Shown here: positions 51,261 to 62,890 of the stretch, one piece after another | How the letters are laid out: every line of letters begins with the position of its first letter | Numbering within the stretch: the stretch's first letter is position 1 | DNA from: Cryptomeria japonica | Taxonomy: Eukaryota > Streptophyta > Pinopsida > Cupressales > Cupressaceae | Assembly (NCBI RefSeq): GCF_030272615.1 | Contig: NC_081410.1 | Coordinates: 224,493,415 to 224,557,414, forward strand | Direction: 5' to 3' | Length of the DNA stretch: 64,000 bases | Notes under the pieces: model-generated | Told to the model about the DNA's origin: nothing | Databases searched by the model: none | Seen by the model: only the letters and a program-made list of their open reading frames with translations | Made by a program: the position numbers and the translations under genes

Positions 51261-51395
51261 TGCAATGTGATTCTAGTCCAAGATAAACCAAATGAATCAT
51301 GATATGCAAGAGCTCTGACCTGATCTCAAAAGAAAGTCATTCTCCAAGGAGCTAGTTCTTCCAACCCGGCTCAAGCAACATCAAACCCACCAACC

Positions 51396-52268
51396 TTGCC
51401 AAACAAACAAAAAGAATCAACCTTGGACAAATTTAAAAGGTTAACTTCATCATCATCTTCTGGATATAGTGTTGTTGAACAGTTGAAAAGGACAAATGCT
51501 CAAATCTCAATCTTTGAATTGCAAAAACTCTCATCTACTCACAAAGAGATCCTAGACAAAGCATTGCTCACTACCAACATTCCAAAAGATTTAGACATTG
51601 ATCGGTTTCAATCTATGGTGGGTCATCTGACTTCACCTCACTATATGACCTTCTCCAAAGAAGATGACAACTCACTAAATCATCCACATAACCAACCATT
51701 GCATATTGAAGACATGATCCACAAACACAGAGTCAAACGTGTTTTGATAGATGGAGGCGCAGGGTTGAATATTTGTACTTACAGTCTGCTTACACAACTA
51801 GGATTCTCTGAAAATGTCATTAATCTCGGTAAGAAAATAACAATAAAAGCCTATGATGAGGAAGAAAGGACTTCTAAAGGTCTGGTATCATTACCTATCA
51901 GAGTGGGACCAGTAGAAAGAGATGTCCTTTTCCAAGTACTTGATATTCCTTTGTCATATAATATATTACTCAGCAGGCCGTAGATTCATGAAATGAAGGT
52001 AGTACCGTTAACATACCATCAATGCTTAAAGTTTCCTTATAATGGAGCTGAAGTCAGTGATCCTATTGATACAAATGTCGTATGTAATGCATTGACAAAA
52101 GGTGCAGATACTTTTGTGCCTCATAATAGGGCAGCCTCTCCAAATGAAGATCCAGAAGCGCTGATGAAAGACTTAGAAAAGAGATTGAAGATTACAAATA
52201 CCGGCATGGATGGGTACAAGATAGAACTAGTACTTTCATTAGTTTCTCTCCATCCATCACCAAAATAG
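51396..52268 (+). pseudogene. gypsy-4 aspartic protease
   Basis: Retropepsin fold words: VKRVLIDGGAGLNICTYSLL, with the catalytic Asp in DGG as usual for this lineage, then KAYDEEERTSKG, LPIRVGPVERDVLFQVLD and YNILLSRP. One TAG near 51981 replaces what is normally Trp (GRPWIH). The frame is open for 195 codons before that, making this the best preserved part of the element. It cleaves the polyprotein. Confidence 0.88.
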
Positions 52269-52377
52269 TTGGGCAAGCCATCAAAGGCTATGAGAACACA
52301 AACTTCAACTCTGAATACCATGTATGATGGTCTCTTTGTATAGTCTTCTACCTCCTTGGCGGATGAAATAGAAGAGG

Positions 52378-52641
52378 ATGTTGTTCTTAACTAGCTCTTT
52401 AAGGAAGATATTCAAAATGAGGAGGTACAACATTGTGAGATTTCTTCAAACCAATATGAAACCTGGCTATAAGATGATTCAATGCATGGGGTATTCAGGT
52501 ACTGGTCCTCTGGGAAAACAAAAGGAAGGTATTACTGAACCAATTCAGTTGCAAACCAAATCCACAAATGATAAGGTTGGACTAGGATACAATCCGAAAA
52601 AGACATTAGACCAAAAACATGTTTCTAAATCTAAGTGGTAG
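52378..52641 (+). pseudogene. G-patch-like segment after the gypsy-4 protease
   Basis: After a frameshift the product reads MKPGYKMIQCMGYSGTGPLG, then KQKEGITEPIQ and VGLGYNP. The spacing of Gly and aromatic residues (GY..M..MGY.G.GPLGK...GI.EPI) is that of a G-patch, a ~45-residue glycine-rich nucleic-acid-binding motif. Betaretroviruses carry a G-patch at the protease C-terminus, so the position is meaningful. I call it by pattern only. Confidence 0.65.
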
Positions 52642-54062
52642 AAAAGGATATCACCTTCAACATTACATGAAGCTGACACTCAACAAACAAAAGCAGAGTG
52701 TAGAGAAGAGAAAGAGGAATCAACAGTCAAGAAAGAAGAAATAGTCAGTACTCAAGCTTCAAAGGTATCAGCTACAATAATACAGGAAGTTGAGGTCCTT
52801 GAGGATATAAGAGATGAAGTAGTAAGAATCAGAGAATTGTTTGCACCACTAAAAGTTCCAGTCACATATACTGGCAGGCAGCAAGTAGACAATTTAGAGA
52901 CTGACTCAAATGAGTATGAATGGGGTCCTGACCACCTCTCAGACACATCCACTACAGAAACTTTAGAAGAGTCTAGTGGTGTCATAGATGATACTCAAGA
53001 GATGATGCTCATAAAACTAGATAAAGAAATACAAGAAATTAGACAAAGGAGACAAGCAAATTATGAACAAGGACTGAAAGAAGGAAGAATACCAGAAAGC
53101 TTCTCATCTATGTACCCCTATGCTAAAACATAACAAATCAGGTATAACACTACACAAGAAGAGTTGGAAGCTACAGAACAAGAACCAGTTATCAGTCCAG
53201 AAGAAGCTGAATGGAGTAGATGACAACAAATCATAGAAACATCAAGATCATGTCAATAGATGTGTCAGATACAGATGACAAATGAACCACAACATGAAGG
53301 AACTTGCAGTATTAAAGATGTTGGTGTTAATACCATACAGATACTTACTAAATCACTTGAAGAAGACTCAGAAACTTCACCTAATGACTCTGATGATAGT
53401 CTTATTCAAGACAATATCTACTTAGCCTCAAATTCTGAATCATCTGATACAAAAAATGAAAATCTGTCTATTGATCTTATCACTGTCAAACCACAATATG
53501 ACGTCCAGTCTGGCATAGTAAATGATGTTACAAGTATGTCTATTGGATTCAATCAACTAAATATTAATGTGAACTTTAATAATCATGATCTGGCTCTTCT
53601 TGGTCTCAAGACACTTACGCAAGGTATACTTCTAGAACTCGACTTTTTGATCTGCCATTATAATAACAATACCGTGAACTCTCTTGAACCTATCCAAAAT
53701 TTATCCTTACTACATCCTGAATTGATTGACTGTACTTTACAAAACTAGCCATGAATATACCTACTTTTACCAATGACTATACATTAGCCTATTATCTCAA
53801 TGCAGTCGAACCTATGGATTCTTCCACTAGTGAACATAATGAAAATATGACTGAAGCGGATATCAAGTATCTTAGTCACAAAGACAAGAAAAATAAAAAT
53901 AAAAGATCTGATGGCGAAAACCACATTGTGGCGGTATCAAAATCTAAAAAAGAGAAAATAAAGGACATACCTAAAGGTGAAAACCTCTCTGAGGCGCCTG
54001 AAGGTGAGATACTTGATATACTACCAAGTCATTTCCATGAAAGGTCCTCCATATTGATCGAG
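52642..54062 (+). pseudogene. Low-complexity polyprotein linker between G-patch and RT (gypsy-4)
   Basis: About 470 codons of acidic, Ser- and Asn-rich sequence in open stretches (52837-53133, 53260-53748, 53751-54062) separated by stops and one frameshift near 53750. A Lys-rich patch (KDKKNKNKRSDGENH) near 53880 is followed by a pair of similar words, GENHIV and GENLSE. No domain is recognised. Such a long spacer between protease and RT is typical of large Tat elements. Confidence 0.6.
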
Positions 54063-55454
54063 CCAACTTAGCCAGTGAACATTGGGAGTCAAGAGACACC
54101 ACACATCATTCATGTAGCTCAATCACTATCAATAGAAGAATTGAAGTAGTTCACTCATTTACTCTCAAAAAAGAAAATAAACTTTGCATGGAAATATTCT
54201 GATATGTCAGTCTTGAATCCTGATCTCATTATGCAAAAACTCCGTAAGATACACCCACATGTTGCACTACTGGTCAAGGCTAAGCTAGAAAAACTACCAA
54301 AAGCTAGATTCATTAGAGCTATAGATTATGCCAAATGGATTTCAAACATAGTACCTATGTCAAAGGCGGACAAATCTATTAGAGTTTGCATAGACTTCAG
54401 AGACCTTAATAAAGTGTGTCTGAAGGATGACTTTCCATTGCCAAATATTGACATGATAGTCGACATGACTACGGGCTACGAGATGTAATCACTAATGGAT
54501 GGATTCTCTGGCTATAATCAAATCAAAATAGCTCCTGGAGATCAAGAAAAGATAGCTTTCACTTGTGGATGGGGAACATTTTGCTAGAACGTCATGCCAT
54601 TTGGGCTAAAGAATGCAAGAGCAACCTATCGAAGAGAGGTTACTACCATTTTTCATGACATGATGCATAAGAATATGGAAGATTATGTTGATGACACCTT
54701 AGTAAAGACTGTGAAGAGATCAATGCATATTCAAGAGTTAGGTTCTATACTAGACAGAATGGAAAAGTTCAAACTCTGGTTAAATCCAAAGAAGTGTGCA
54801 TTCAGAGTAACATCTGGTAAACTACTTGGATACATCATTTCAAAGAAGGGAATCAAGGTTGATCCTAAGAAGGTCCAAGCCATAATGGAAATGCCACCTC
54901 TGAAGAACATCAGTCAAATGAGAATTCTATAGGGACGTCTCCAATCCATCAGACGATTCATTTCCTAGCTAGCAGACAAAGCCCAACCTTTCACAAAGGT
55001 ATTGAGTAAAGGAGTAATATACAACTGGGATCAACAGTGTGAACAACATCTTTAGCAAATAAAAGAGTACCAGTCAAATCCACCAATATTGATGCCACTG
55101 ATTCAGGGTAAACCACTAATCTTATATATATCAGCAATTGATTCATCACTAGGGGCACTTTTGGCGCAATAGGATGACAATAAAAAGGAACGAGCTATTT
55201 ATTACATCAGTAGGACATTCGTGTCTTATGAAATGAACTACACTATAATAGAAAAATCATGTTTGGCATTAGTCTTTGTGTCACAAAAATTGAGACACTA
55301 CATGCTAGCACATTCAGTCAAGCTAGTGGCCAAAATTGATCCACTCAAATACCTTCTCAATAAAGAAACACTTACAAGAAGATTGGTGAAATGGGTCATG
55401 ATCCTTACAGAGTTTGACATTGAATATGTGGAACGCAAAGCCATAAAAGGATAG
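54063..55454 (+). pseudogene. gypsy-4 reverse transcriptase and RNase H
   Basis: One frame throughout. RT blocks in order: RFIRAIDYAKWISNIVPM, CIDFRDLNKVCLKDDFPLPN, LMDGFSGYNQIKIAPGDQ, MPFGLKNARATYRR, DYVDDTLVKT with the catalytic DD intact, and LLGYIISKKGIKVDP. RNase H follows (LILYISAIDSSLGALLAQ, AIYYISRTF, EKSCLALVFVSQKLRHY). Stops near 54122, 54486, 54585, 54930 and 55170 interrupt it, mostly TAG. Catalytic residues are retained, so inactivation is mainly through stops. It copies element RNA into DNA. Confidence 0.93.
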
Positions 55455-56051
55455 GTAATTTTTGATCAACTTGTTGAAGCTCTACTTGAAGACACTCAAC
55501 CACTGCATATAGAGTTTCTAGATGAATCTATAATACACCTTACTCAACAACCTTGGAAAATGTTCTTTGATGGGTCCTTTACTCAAAATGGTTCAGGTGC
55601 TGGCATATTATTCATTACTCCCAAGAAGTATTCAATCCCAAATTCTTATAATATTCTATTCCCTTGAACAAACAACATTGCAAAATATGAAGCTTTGGTG
55701 AACGGGATAAAGCTAGCTATTGAATGGAAGGTTGCAGAACTGTATATCTATGGAGATTCTCAGCTAATGGTTAATCAAATCAATGATACATATCAGACTC
55801 GAGATGAGAAATTGATGCCTTACAAGAGGATGGTTGATGATCTTAAGAAGTATTTTACTTTTGTATCATTCCAACAGATTCCTAGATCTGCAAATAGAGC
55901 AGCAGATGCTATGGCCACCTTGGCATCTATACCTGAGTTACAAGAGTCCAATTTGTGCTTTGAATTCCTGGTGGAAGATTTATATTACCCTACCTATGAT
56001 TCTCCTGAGACCCAAATACTATGTTCTATTATTGGACATGACTCATCCTGA
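55455..56051 (+). pseudogene. Second (archaeal-type) RNase H of gypsy-4
   Basis: Downstream of the usual RNase H and separate from it: MFFDGSFTQNGSGAGIL (Asp), NNIAKYEALVNGIKLAI (Glu), YIYGDSQLMVNQIN (Asp) and SANRAADAMATLA (Asp). All four metal-binding acidic residues are visible. A second RNase H between RT-RNase H and integrase is the mark of the Tat lineage. One TGA near 55665 stands where Cys is usual (FPCTNN). Confidence 0.88.
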
Positions 56052-56105
56052 TACAACCACATCTACTCCTATCTATGCGACCAAATTATCCCTAGAAATC
56101 TTACC

Positions 56106-57305
56106 CTAAATGAGAAAAGAAACTTAACCCAAAATGCTTCGCGGTATGTTATCATATCTAATGATTTATTTAGATGAGGTTTGGATGGTACATTGCTTAG
56201 ATGTCCAGAAACTAAAGAATCTAAACGTGCGTTATCAGAAGTTCATGATGGTATTTATGGATCTCATTCGAATGGTCTTACTTTAGCTCGAAAACTACTA
56301 TGGGCTGGCTACTACTGGCCAGACATGGAAAAAGATGCCATCAAATTTGCTAAGACTTGTGAGAAATGTTAGCTACATGGAAATCTCATGCATGCCCTAG
56401 TAAGGGACCTTATACCATTTATTACACACTAGCCTTTTCAACAATGGGCTTTTGATCGCATTGGTTAGATATATCCTGCTTCATCTAACGGACATAAATT
56501 TATCATAACTGCCACTGAGTATTTTACCAAGTGGGTAGAGGTGGTTCTGCTCATCAAAGCAACTGGTAAACAAGTCACCTTATTCATCCTAAACTATATC
56601 ATTTGCAGGTATGAGATACCTTCATCCATCATGACTGATAATGGAGGATAGTTTAAGAATAAACATCTAGACGAGCATTGTGAGAAATTCAAAATAAAAC
56701 TACACTGGTCATCAGTATATTACCCTCAAGGTAATGGACAAGCTGAGGCATCTAACAAAAACCTATTGACTAGCTTGCACAGAACAGTGAACAAATTCGG
56801 GAAGGATTGGCATCTGCAGCTTAATCCTGCACTATGGGCTTATAGAACAAGTATTAGAACACCTACTGGGGCTACACCTTTCTCTTTGGTGTATGGGTCC
56901 AAAGTAGTATTACCTATTGAAGTAGAAATACCATCTCTAAGAGTTTCTTTGCAAGGTCTTGTTACTGATGAAGATCATAGAATATCTAGATTACAAGAAC
57001 TCAAATTGTTGGATGAGCGTCGACAAGTGGAGTTTGATCATCTTAGAGTGTATCAAAAGAGAATGTCTAGAGGATATAACAAGAAAGTTAGACAAAGAGA
57101 ATTTCAGGTTGGTGACCTAGTCTTGAGAGAAAATCCTAAAAATCAGTAGTTTCGAGATAACAAAGGGAAGTTTGAACCCAACTAGCTGGGTCCCTACATC
57201 GTTACTACAGTATTCGGCTCTGGTGCCTATCGACTCTCAACATCGGAAGGAGAACAACTCTGTGAACCGATTAACACCATCCACTTGAAGAAATTTTTCA
57301 CTTAG
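56106..57305 (+). pseudogene. gypsy-4 integrase
   Basis: The frame continues with the HHCC zinc domain (EVHDGIYGSHSNG, CEKC), the core with Asp (FDRIG), Asp (MTDNGG) and Glu (NGQAEASNKN), and the C-terminal region (VRQREFQVGDLVLREN, LGPYIVT). It ends IHLKKFFT with a TAG at 57303. All three catalytic residues survive, in contrast to gypsy-1. About seven in-frame stops, mostly TAG at positions where Gln or Trp is expected, make it nonfunctional. Confidence 0.93.
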
Positions 57306-58285
57306 CATTCTCTACTCCAGTAACATGTACAGTTGAAAAAGTCCTCAAAAAAATTTAAAAAATCATAAAAATCATAAAACAAAAATATATATATATATAA
57401 AAAGAAAAAGAGAAAAAAAATATAAAGAGAGAAAATGCCCTAGTGAAAACCCGGTAAATAGGCACCTTGGTAAAAAAAAATGAATCTCTGCCAAGCAGGT
57501 GAAAACTTGGCAAACAGGTGCCTCTTGTACTCAAGCGCTCCATCTATCAATGCAATGTTGGCATTCTCGCTTTCCTGCATCTTTGCTTTTGCTTGTACAT
57601 ATATTTTAGTCACTTTTGTGATATCCTGGTTCGTTGGAACCCTCATGACTTGAAACTGATCAACGTCCTAGTCTTAGGTTAATTGATAGAGCACATTACA
57701 TGTCCTAAGCAGTATCAACCAAGTCATCTTTCTGTCAGTGAAACCTGGTCATCCACTCTGAGTCAGTCACCTGTCTCCTAACTACCAAAGAGTTTTATCA
57801 CTAAGTATACAAGCAAAACAACATAATGGAAAACAATCACTAAACAGTTTGAGCTATGAATGAAAATTTTCTTTCTGTGTTGTCTTTTATATTGGTTTTC
57901 GATTTATATCCCTTTGAGTAACTTGATAAACTCTATTGTGACTAAGAGGAGCAAGGATTGGGGGCATAATATTTTCTTTGTTTTTTGCCTGTAGGAATGA
58001 TCCCAATGATTTGGAAACATCTAAATTAGTTGGGTGTCTATGATAAGAGCCTTCACAACAAGGTGAAATCATCTCACATTCCTCGACTCCGCTTATTTGT
58101 ATGCTACAGGGAGGTCCACATCATTTCTTTGTTTGTTTTGAGGGAATTTCTTTATGATGCAATTTGGGTCCCTGCAAAATTTGTCCAAGGATATGAACGA
58201 AAAAAAAAGGGTCATTGCAAAAAAGATAATTAATATTGCACATTGAAAAAGAAAGGAACTCTAACTTGCTTGTTTTGTTCGTTAT
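57306..58285 (+). other. gypsy-4 3' noncoding region, first copy
   Basis: Untranslated sequence after the integrase, with a paired 'gtgaaaacctggcaaacaggcgcc'-type word at about 57436 and 57500, A-rich runs and a short AT repeat near 57386. The whole segment is present again at 61199-62165. It ends in GTTAT, the left target duplication of the solo LTR. Confidence 0.75.
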
Positions 58286-59960
58286 TGTGTAGGGGAAAAA
58301 GTGACACTAAGCAAATATGCCCTAATCCCACTTTCAACCACACACTTGTGGAATACGAAAGAGCCTAGAGGTATCACACAATTGGCTACTTCTTTTTGTG
58401 GAAGAGAGAGCCACGGGATACCTATTAGGATTTCTATTCCTTTGTTGTAATTGAAAGATGAAATGATGCAAGTTCAATCCCTAACCCCAAAGTGCAAGTA
58501 TGAACTAATAACAAGATTACAGAATTGAACTTAAATGATGGAAAGCTATAAACACAAGGACAAGACAAGAATGTAAATGTGTACCTGGTGTTAAAATATG
58601 AATGAAAATGTTCAGGACGGGGGCGCGGGCACCACTGTCTTGATTCTGCCCCTGAAACTGCTCCGGAAACTGCTGTTTTGCACTCTGGAAAAGCTATCAA
58701 AAATGCTGAAAATGTTGTCTATCAAGAGGACCAGGGCACCCAGCGCCCCTGTCCCAGGGACCAGGGTGCCCAGCGCCCCTGTCCTGGCAGGACCAGGGTG
58801 CCCCACGCCCCTGTCCTGGTCTTTTGCTTTGAGATTTGGTGTGTTGTTTGGTCTCTGTCTGCTTCTTCTGGATCTGTAACTTGCGGCGTCGTCCGAGTCC
58901 CGAAACCTGCACTTATATCTGAAAAGGTGTTTGGGCGGCTATATAGGGTTTTGCCTTAGTCAAACCCTTGCTTCGGTGATTTCCACCTCCACGAATAGCC
59001 AAGTTGTATTGTAAAATGTATTGTGTGTGCAGACCTAGTGTGTGTGCAAGGTCCTTAAATGCAAGAAAGCAAACTAGAGCAACCTAGAAAGTAAACCCTA
59101 ATTGCTTGTAAATGATAATGTAAATTCTCTAAATCAAGATGCAAAGTGATCTAAAGCATGAATTAAGGATATATTGAAGCTTATGCAAAGACATGAAAAC
59201 AACACGAAATCATACCCAACCCTCAAGGGAGGAGTACAAGCCAATCTTCAGTCGGTAATCTCCTATTGTTCTTCAATGTCTTCCAAGCCCTAAATGGATG
59301 AATGAAATTGATAAATGCTTGATAGAAGGATGTTGAATGTTGTTGAAGTCTTCAAAGATCTGCTCTTTCGCTGCATAGAAGGTCCCTCAAAGCCAAAAAA
59401 ATCCGATCCTTTCAAATGAAGAAAGAGAGCTCTTATGTATGAAACCCTAGGTCATAATTTCATCTTTTGGCCAACCTAGAGATTGAATCTCCCACCAATT
59501 TCTTGGGGTTAAGCTTTATTTTATGATTGGATCGCGCTCCTAAAATTTTGGGAAAAATGTCCGGGACCATGTTGCACTCCGGGCGCCATGGTCCCGACAA
59601 CTTTTCACCAAATTTTCAGGACTGTCGGATATGATGATTTTAGAGAGAATCCCGAAGTTACAGGTGATTTTGAGATGTTTTGACCCCCGAAATCAAGCCC
59701 CCAAGTTCAAAATAGGACCTAATCAGGGTTTTTGGTTAAATGATGTATTGGAGGAATAAATTGAAAGGGGCACACTTTAATGAAAGGGCCCAATGTTATG
59801 ATGTAGGAGATGATAAAATAGGACCTTAGACCTAATTAATTTGATTAATTAAGTGCTAAAGGGGAAATGCAATGCAAAATACAAAATGCGCCAAGGCGGG
59901 TGCTAAACTAGGTGTGAAATTGTACCACCCTAGCAAGTGCGTACAATTTACGATGCTACA
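58286..59960. mobile_element. 1675-bp solo LTR with perfect 5-bp target duplication
   Basis: Starts TGTGTAGGGG and ends GATGCTACA, flanked by GTTAT on both sides (58281-58285 and 59961-59965). The duplicate of this region at 62161-62170 reads straight through as 'tcgttatgctcgg' with a single GTTAT, giving the empty site. There is no coding content. It is more GC-rich than its surroundings in the middle, with a ~30-bp repeat at 58730 and a hairpin at 59562-59596. Its orientation cannot be fixed. A solo LTR forms when the two LTRs of an element recombine. Confidence 0.9.
58730..58819. repeat. GC-rich three-copy minisatellite in the solo LTR
   Basis: Three units of 28 to 32 bases, each built as ACCAGGGTGCCCAGCGCCCC followed by TGTCCTGG. 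Complementary words (CCAGG / CCTGG, GGGTGCCC / GGGCGC-like) let it fold. Apparent ORFs on both strands across it are a result of the repeat. Confidence 0.85.
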
Positions 59961-59965
59961 GTTAT

Positions 59966-60455
59966 GCTCGGTGATGAATCTTAAGCATTTTAAATCCAGT
60001 GACTAGGTTTAGGTTGTATTTTGCATATCATTTTGCATTCCATTCTATATTTTGTGAATTTAGAGTGATTTTTGGTGTGATAATAATGATCTCTTAATTT
60101 TATGAGAGATGAAAACATCATCATTTCTTACGCTAAGTGGTCTATTTTTCATCATTTTTTTCAATTGAGTACTTGTGTTTTGAGATGTTTAGCTGCATAC
60201 ATAAACATTTAATATAGATTCATACATTTCATTAGTCACTCATCTGCATTCATCTTATTGCATAGAAAATGAAAACATTACATTTCATATTACTAATTAC
60301 ACATTCATCTATTTACATATGAAAATAAATAAAAATAGACATCCATAATCATTTGCATTACATACTGAAAAGAAATGCATACACGTAGAATAAAGCATAT
60401 AAAAGACATCTCATAAACGAATCAACACAAGTATGATGAAGTCAAATCGGATCGC

Positions 60456-60511
<56 letters not shown>

Positions 60512-60712
60512 TATAAAGTCTAAGAGTACAAAATGATGTCGAATGACATATACAAACTCCCATCGGAGCAAGAATCATATAGGCTACAAAAAATGGGTGT
60601 GTCTACAAAAAATATCCGAGCTACAAAAAGAATATCTAGCTCTCAGCCTCTCCCTCATCGCCTAGTCGAGGAGGTGGAGCCTATTGACTGGGATCCTAAC
60701 GAGGTGCCCGAG
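59966..60712 (+). repeat. gypsy-4 3' region, distal part, first copy
   Basis: Continues from 58285 across the solo LTR. Contains AT-rich DNA, a (TA)n tract and a stretch whose + strand reads MMSNDIYKLPSEQESYRLQK. The same block follows the second copy at 62171-62890. On the - strand part of it reads as a Ser/Gly-rich tail that may belong to the antisense PMD ORF. Confidence 0.75.
60457..60509. repeat. (TA)n microsatellite, first copy
   Basis: About 26 TA dinucleotides, in the same position in the duplicated block as the tract at 62635. Confidence 0.95.
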
Positions 60713-61198
60713 CTCAATCCGGCACTATGGGCTTATAGAACAAGTATCAGAACACCTACTGGGGCTACACCTTTCTCTTTGGTGTATGGGTCTGAAGTAG
60801 TATTACCTATTGAAGTAGAAATACCATCTTTAAGAGTTTCTTTGCAAGGTCTTGTTACTAATGAAGATCATAGAATATCTAGATTGCAAGAGCTTGAATT
60901 GTTGGATGAGCGTCGACAAGTGGTGTTTGATCATCTCATAGTATATCAGAAGAGAATGTCCAGAGGATATAACAAGAAAGTTAGACAAAGAGAATTTCAG
61001 GTTGGTGACCTAGTTCTAAGAGAAAATCCTAAAAATTAGCAGTTTCGAGACAACAAAGGGAAGTTTGAACCCAACTGGTTGGGTCCCTACATTGTTACTG
61101 CAGTATTCAACTTTAGTTCCTATCAACTCTCAAATTCGGAAGGAGAACAGCTCCGTGGACTGATTAACACCATCCACTTGAAGAAATTATTCTTTTAG
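60713..61198 (+). pseudogene. Duplicated integrase tail (gypsy-4)
   Basis: Repeats the part of the integrase after the catalytic Glu: LNPALWAYRTSIRTPTGATP to the end IHLKKLFF (TAG at 61196). It lacks the zinc domain and all three catalytic residues. By accident of the junction it is fused in frame to about 60 residues from the upstream block (start 60533), giving a chimeric ORF of 168 codons. This copy keeps the Trp of NWLGPYIVT, which is a TAG in the first copy. Confidence 0.88.
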
Positions 61199-62630
61199 CA
61201 TTCTCTGTGCCATCAACATGTACAGCTGGAAAAAGTCCTGAAGAAATCCTAAAAATTGAAAAAAAAAAATGAAAAAAGACAAAAAAACAAAAATATATAT
61301 ATATATATAAAGAGAGAAAATGCTTGGTGAAAACCTAGCAAACAGGCACCTTGGTAAAAAAAAAATGAATCTCTACCAAGAAGGTGAAAACCTGGCAAAC
61401 AGGCGCCTCTTGTACTCAAGTGCTCCATCTATCAACGCAACGTTGGCATTTCCCACTTTCATGCATCTTTGTTTTTGCTTGTACATATTTTTTTAGTCAC
61501 TTTCGTGACATCCTAGTTTGTTGGAACCCTCATGACTTGAAACTGATCAACGTCCTAGTCTTAGGGTACTCGAAAGAGCAATTCACATGTCATAAGTAGT
61601 ATCAACCAAGTCATCTTTCCATCAGTGAAACCTAGTCATCCACTCAGAGTAAGTTCCTTATCTCCTAACTACCAAAGAGTTTTATCACTAAGTAAACAAG
61701 CCAAAAACACAACGGAAAACAATCACTAAACAGTTTGAGCTATGAATGAAAATTTTCTTTGTGTGTTGTCTTTTATATTGGTTTTTGATTATTATCCCTC
61801 TGAGTAACTCAAGGAAGTCTATTGTGACTAAGAGGAGAAAGGATAGGGGGCATAATATTTTCTTTATTTTCTGCTTGTAGGAATGATCCCAATGATCTGG
61901 AAACATATAAATTAGTTGGGTGTCTGTGATAAGAGCCTTCACAACAAGGTGAAATCACCTCACATACCTTGACTCCGCTTATTTGTATGCTACAGGGAGG
62001 TCCATATCATTTCTTTGTTTGTTTTGAGGAATTTCTTTATGATGCAATTCGGGTCCCTATGAAATTTGTCCAAGGATATGAAGGAAAAAAGGGTCATTGC
62101 GGACAAGATAATACATATTGCACATTGAAAAAGAAAGGAACTCTAACTTTCCTGTTGTGTTCGTTATGCTCGGTGATGAATCTTAAGCATTTTAAATCTA
62201 GTGACTAGGTTTAGGTTACATTTTGCATATCATTCTTTATTTCATTATGCATTTTTATGAATTTAGGGTGATTTCGGTGTGATAATAATGATCTCTTAAG
62301 TTTATGAGAGCTGAAAGCATCATCATTTCTCCGATCGAGTATTTGTGTTTTGAGATGTTAGCTGCATACATAAAAAATTTAATATAGATTCATACATTTC
62401 ATTATTCATTCATCTGCATTCATCTTATTGCATAGAAAAATGAAAACATTGCATTACCCATTACTCATACTCATTCATTTATTTGCATATGAAAAGAAAC
62501 AAAAATAGACATTCATAATCATTTGCATTACATACATTCATCCTAAATTAGAAATGCATACATATATAATAAAGCATATAAAAGACATCTCATAAATGAA
62601 TCAACACAAGTATGATGAAGTCAAATCAAA

Positions 62631-62634
<4 letters not shown>

Positions 62635-62690
<56 letters not shown>
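62635..62690. repeat. (TA)n microsatellite, second copy
   Basis: About 28 AT dinucleotides, the counterpart of 60457-60509 in the second copy of the duplication. Confidence 0.95.
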
Positions 62691-62693
<3 letters not shown>

Positions 62694-62890
62694 ATCAAGT
62701 CTAAGAGTACAAAATGATGTCGAATGACATATACAAACTCCCATCGGAGAAAGAATTGTATAGGCTACAAAAAATGGGTGTCTACAAAAACATATCTGAG
62801 CTACAAAAAAAGAATATCTAGCTCTGGGCCTCTCCCTCATCGCCTAGTGGAGGAGGAGGAGCCTGATGACCGAGATCCTATCGAGGTGCC

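Larger units (their letters stand above)
60713..62890 (+). repeat. Second copy of a ~2.2 kb tandem duplication
   Basis: 60713-62165 repeats 56820-58285 (integrase tail and 3' noncoding), and 62171-62890 repeats 59966-60712. The junction near 60713 joins 'gaggtgcccgagct' of the distal block directly to the integrase word 'aatccggcactatggg', in mid-codon context. The source block continues past this point only in the second copy (62890 onward), which fixes the duplication limits. Confidence 0.88.

Noticed and set aside
55455-56051. Separate host RNase H gene
   Set aside because: It is in frame with the gypsy-4 polyprotein and in the position known for Tat elements.
58598-58959. Overlapping ORFs on both strands over a GC-rich stretch
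   Set aside because: They arise from the GC-rich minisatellite in the solo LTR, have no domain and overlap each other in all frames.
62601-62840. ORF with a long Ile-Tyr repeat
   Set aside because: It is the (TA)n microsatellite read in frame.
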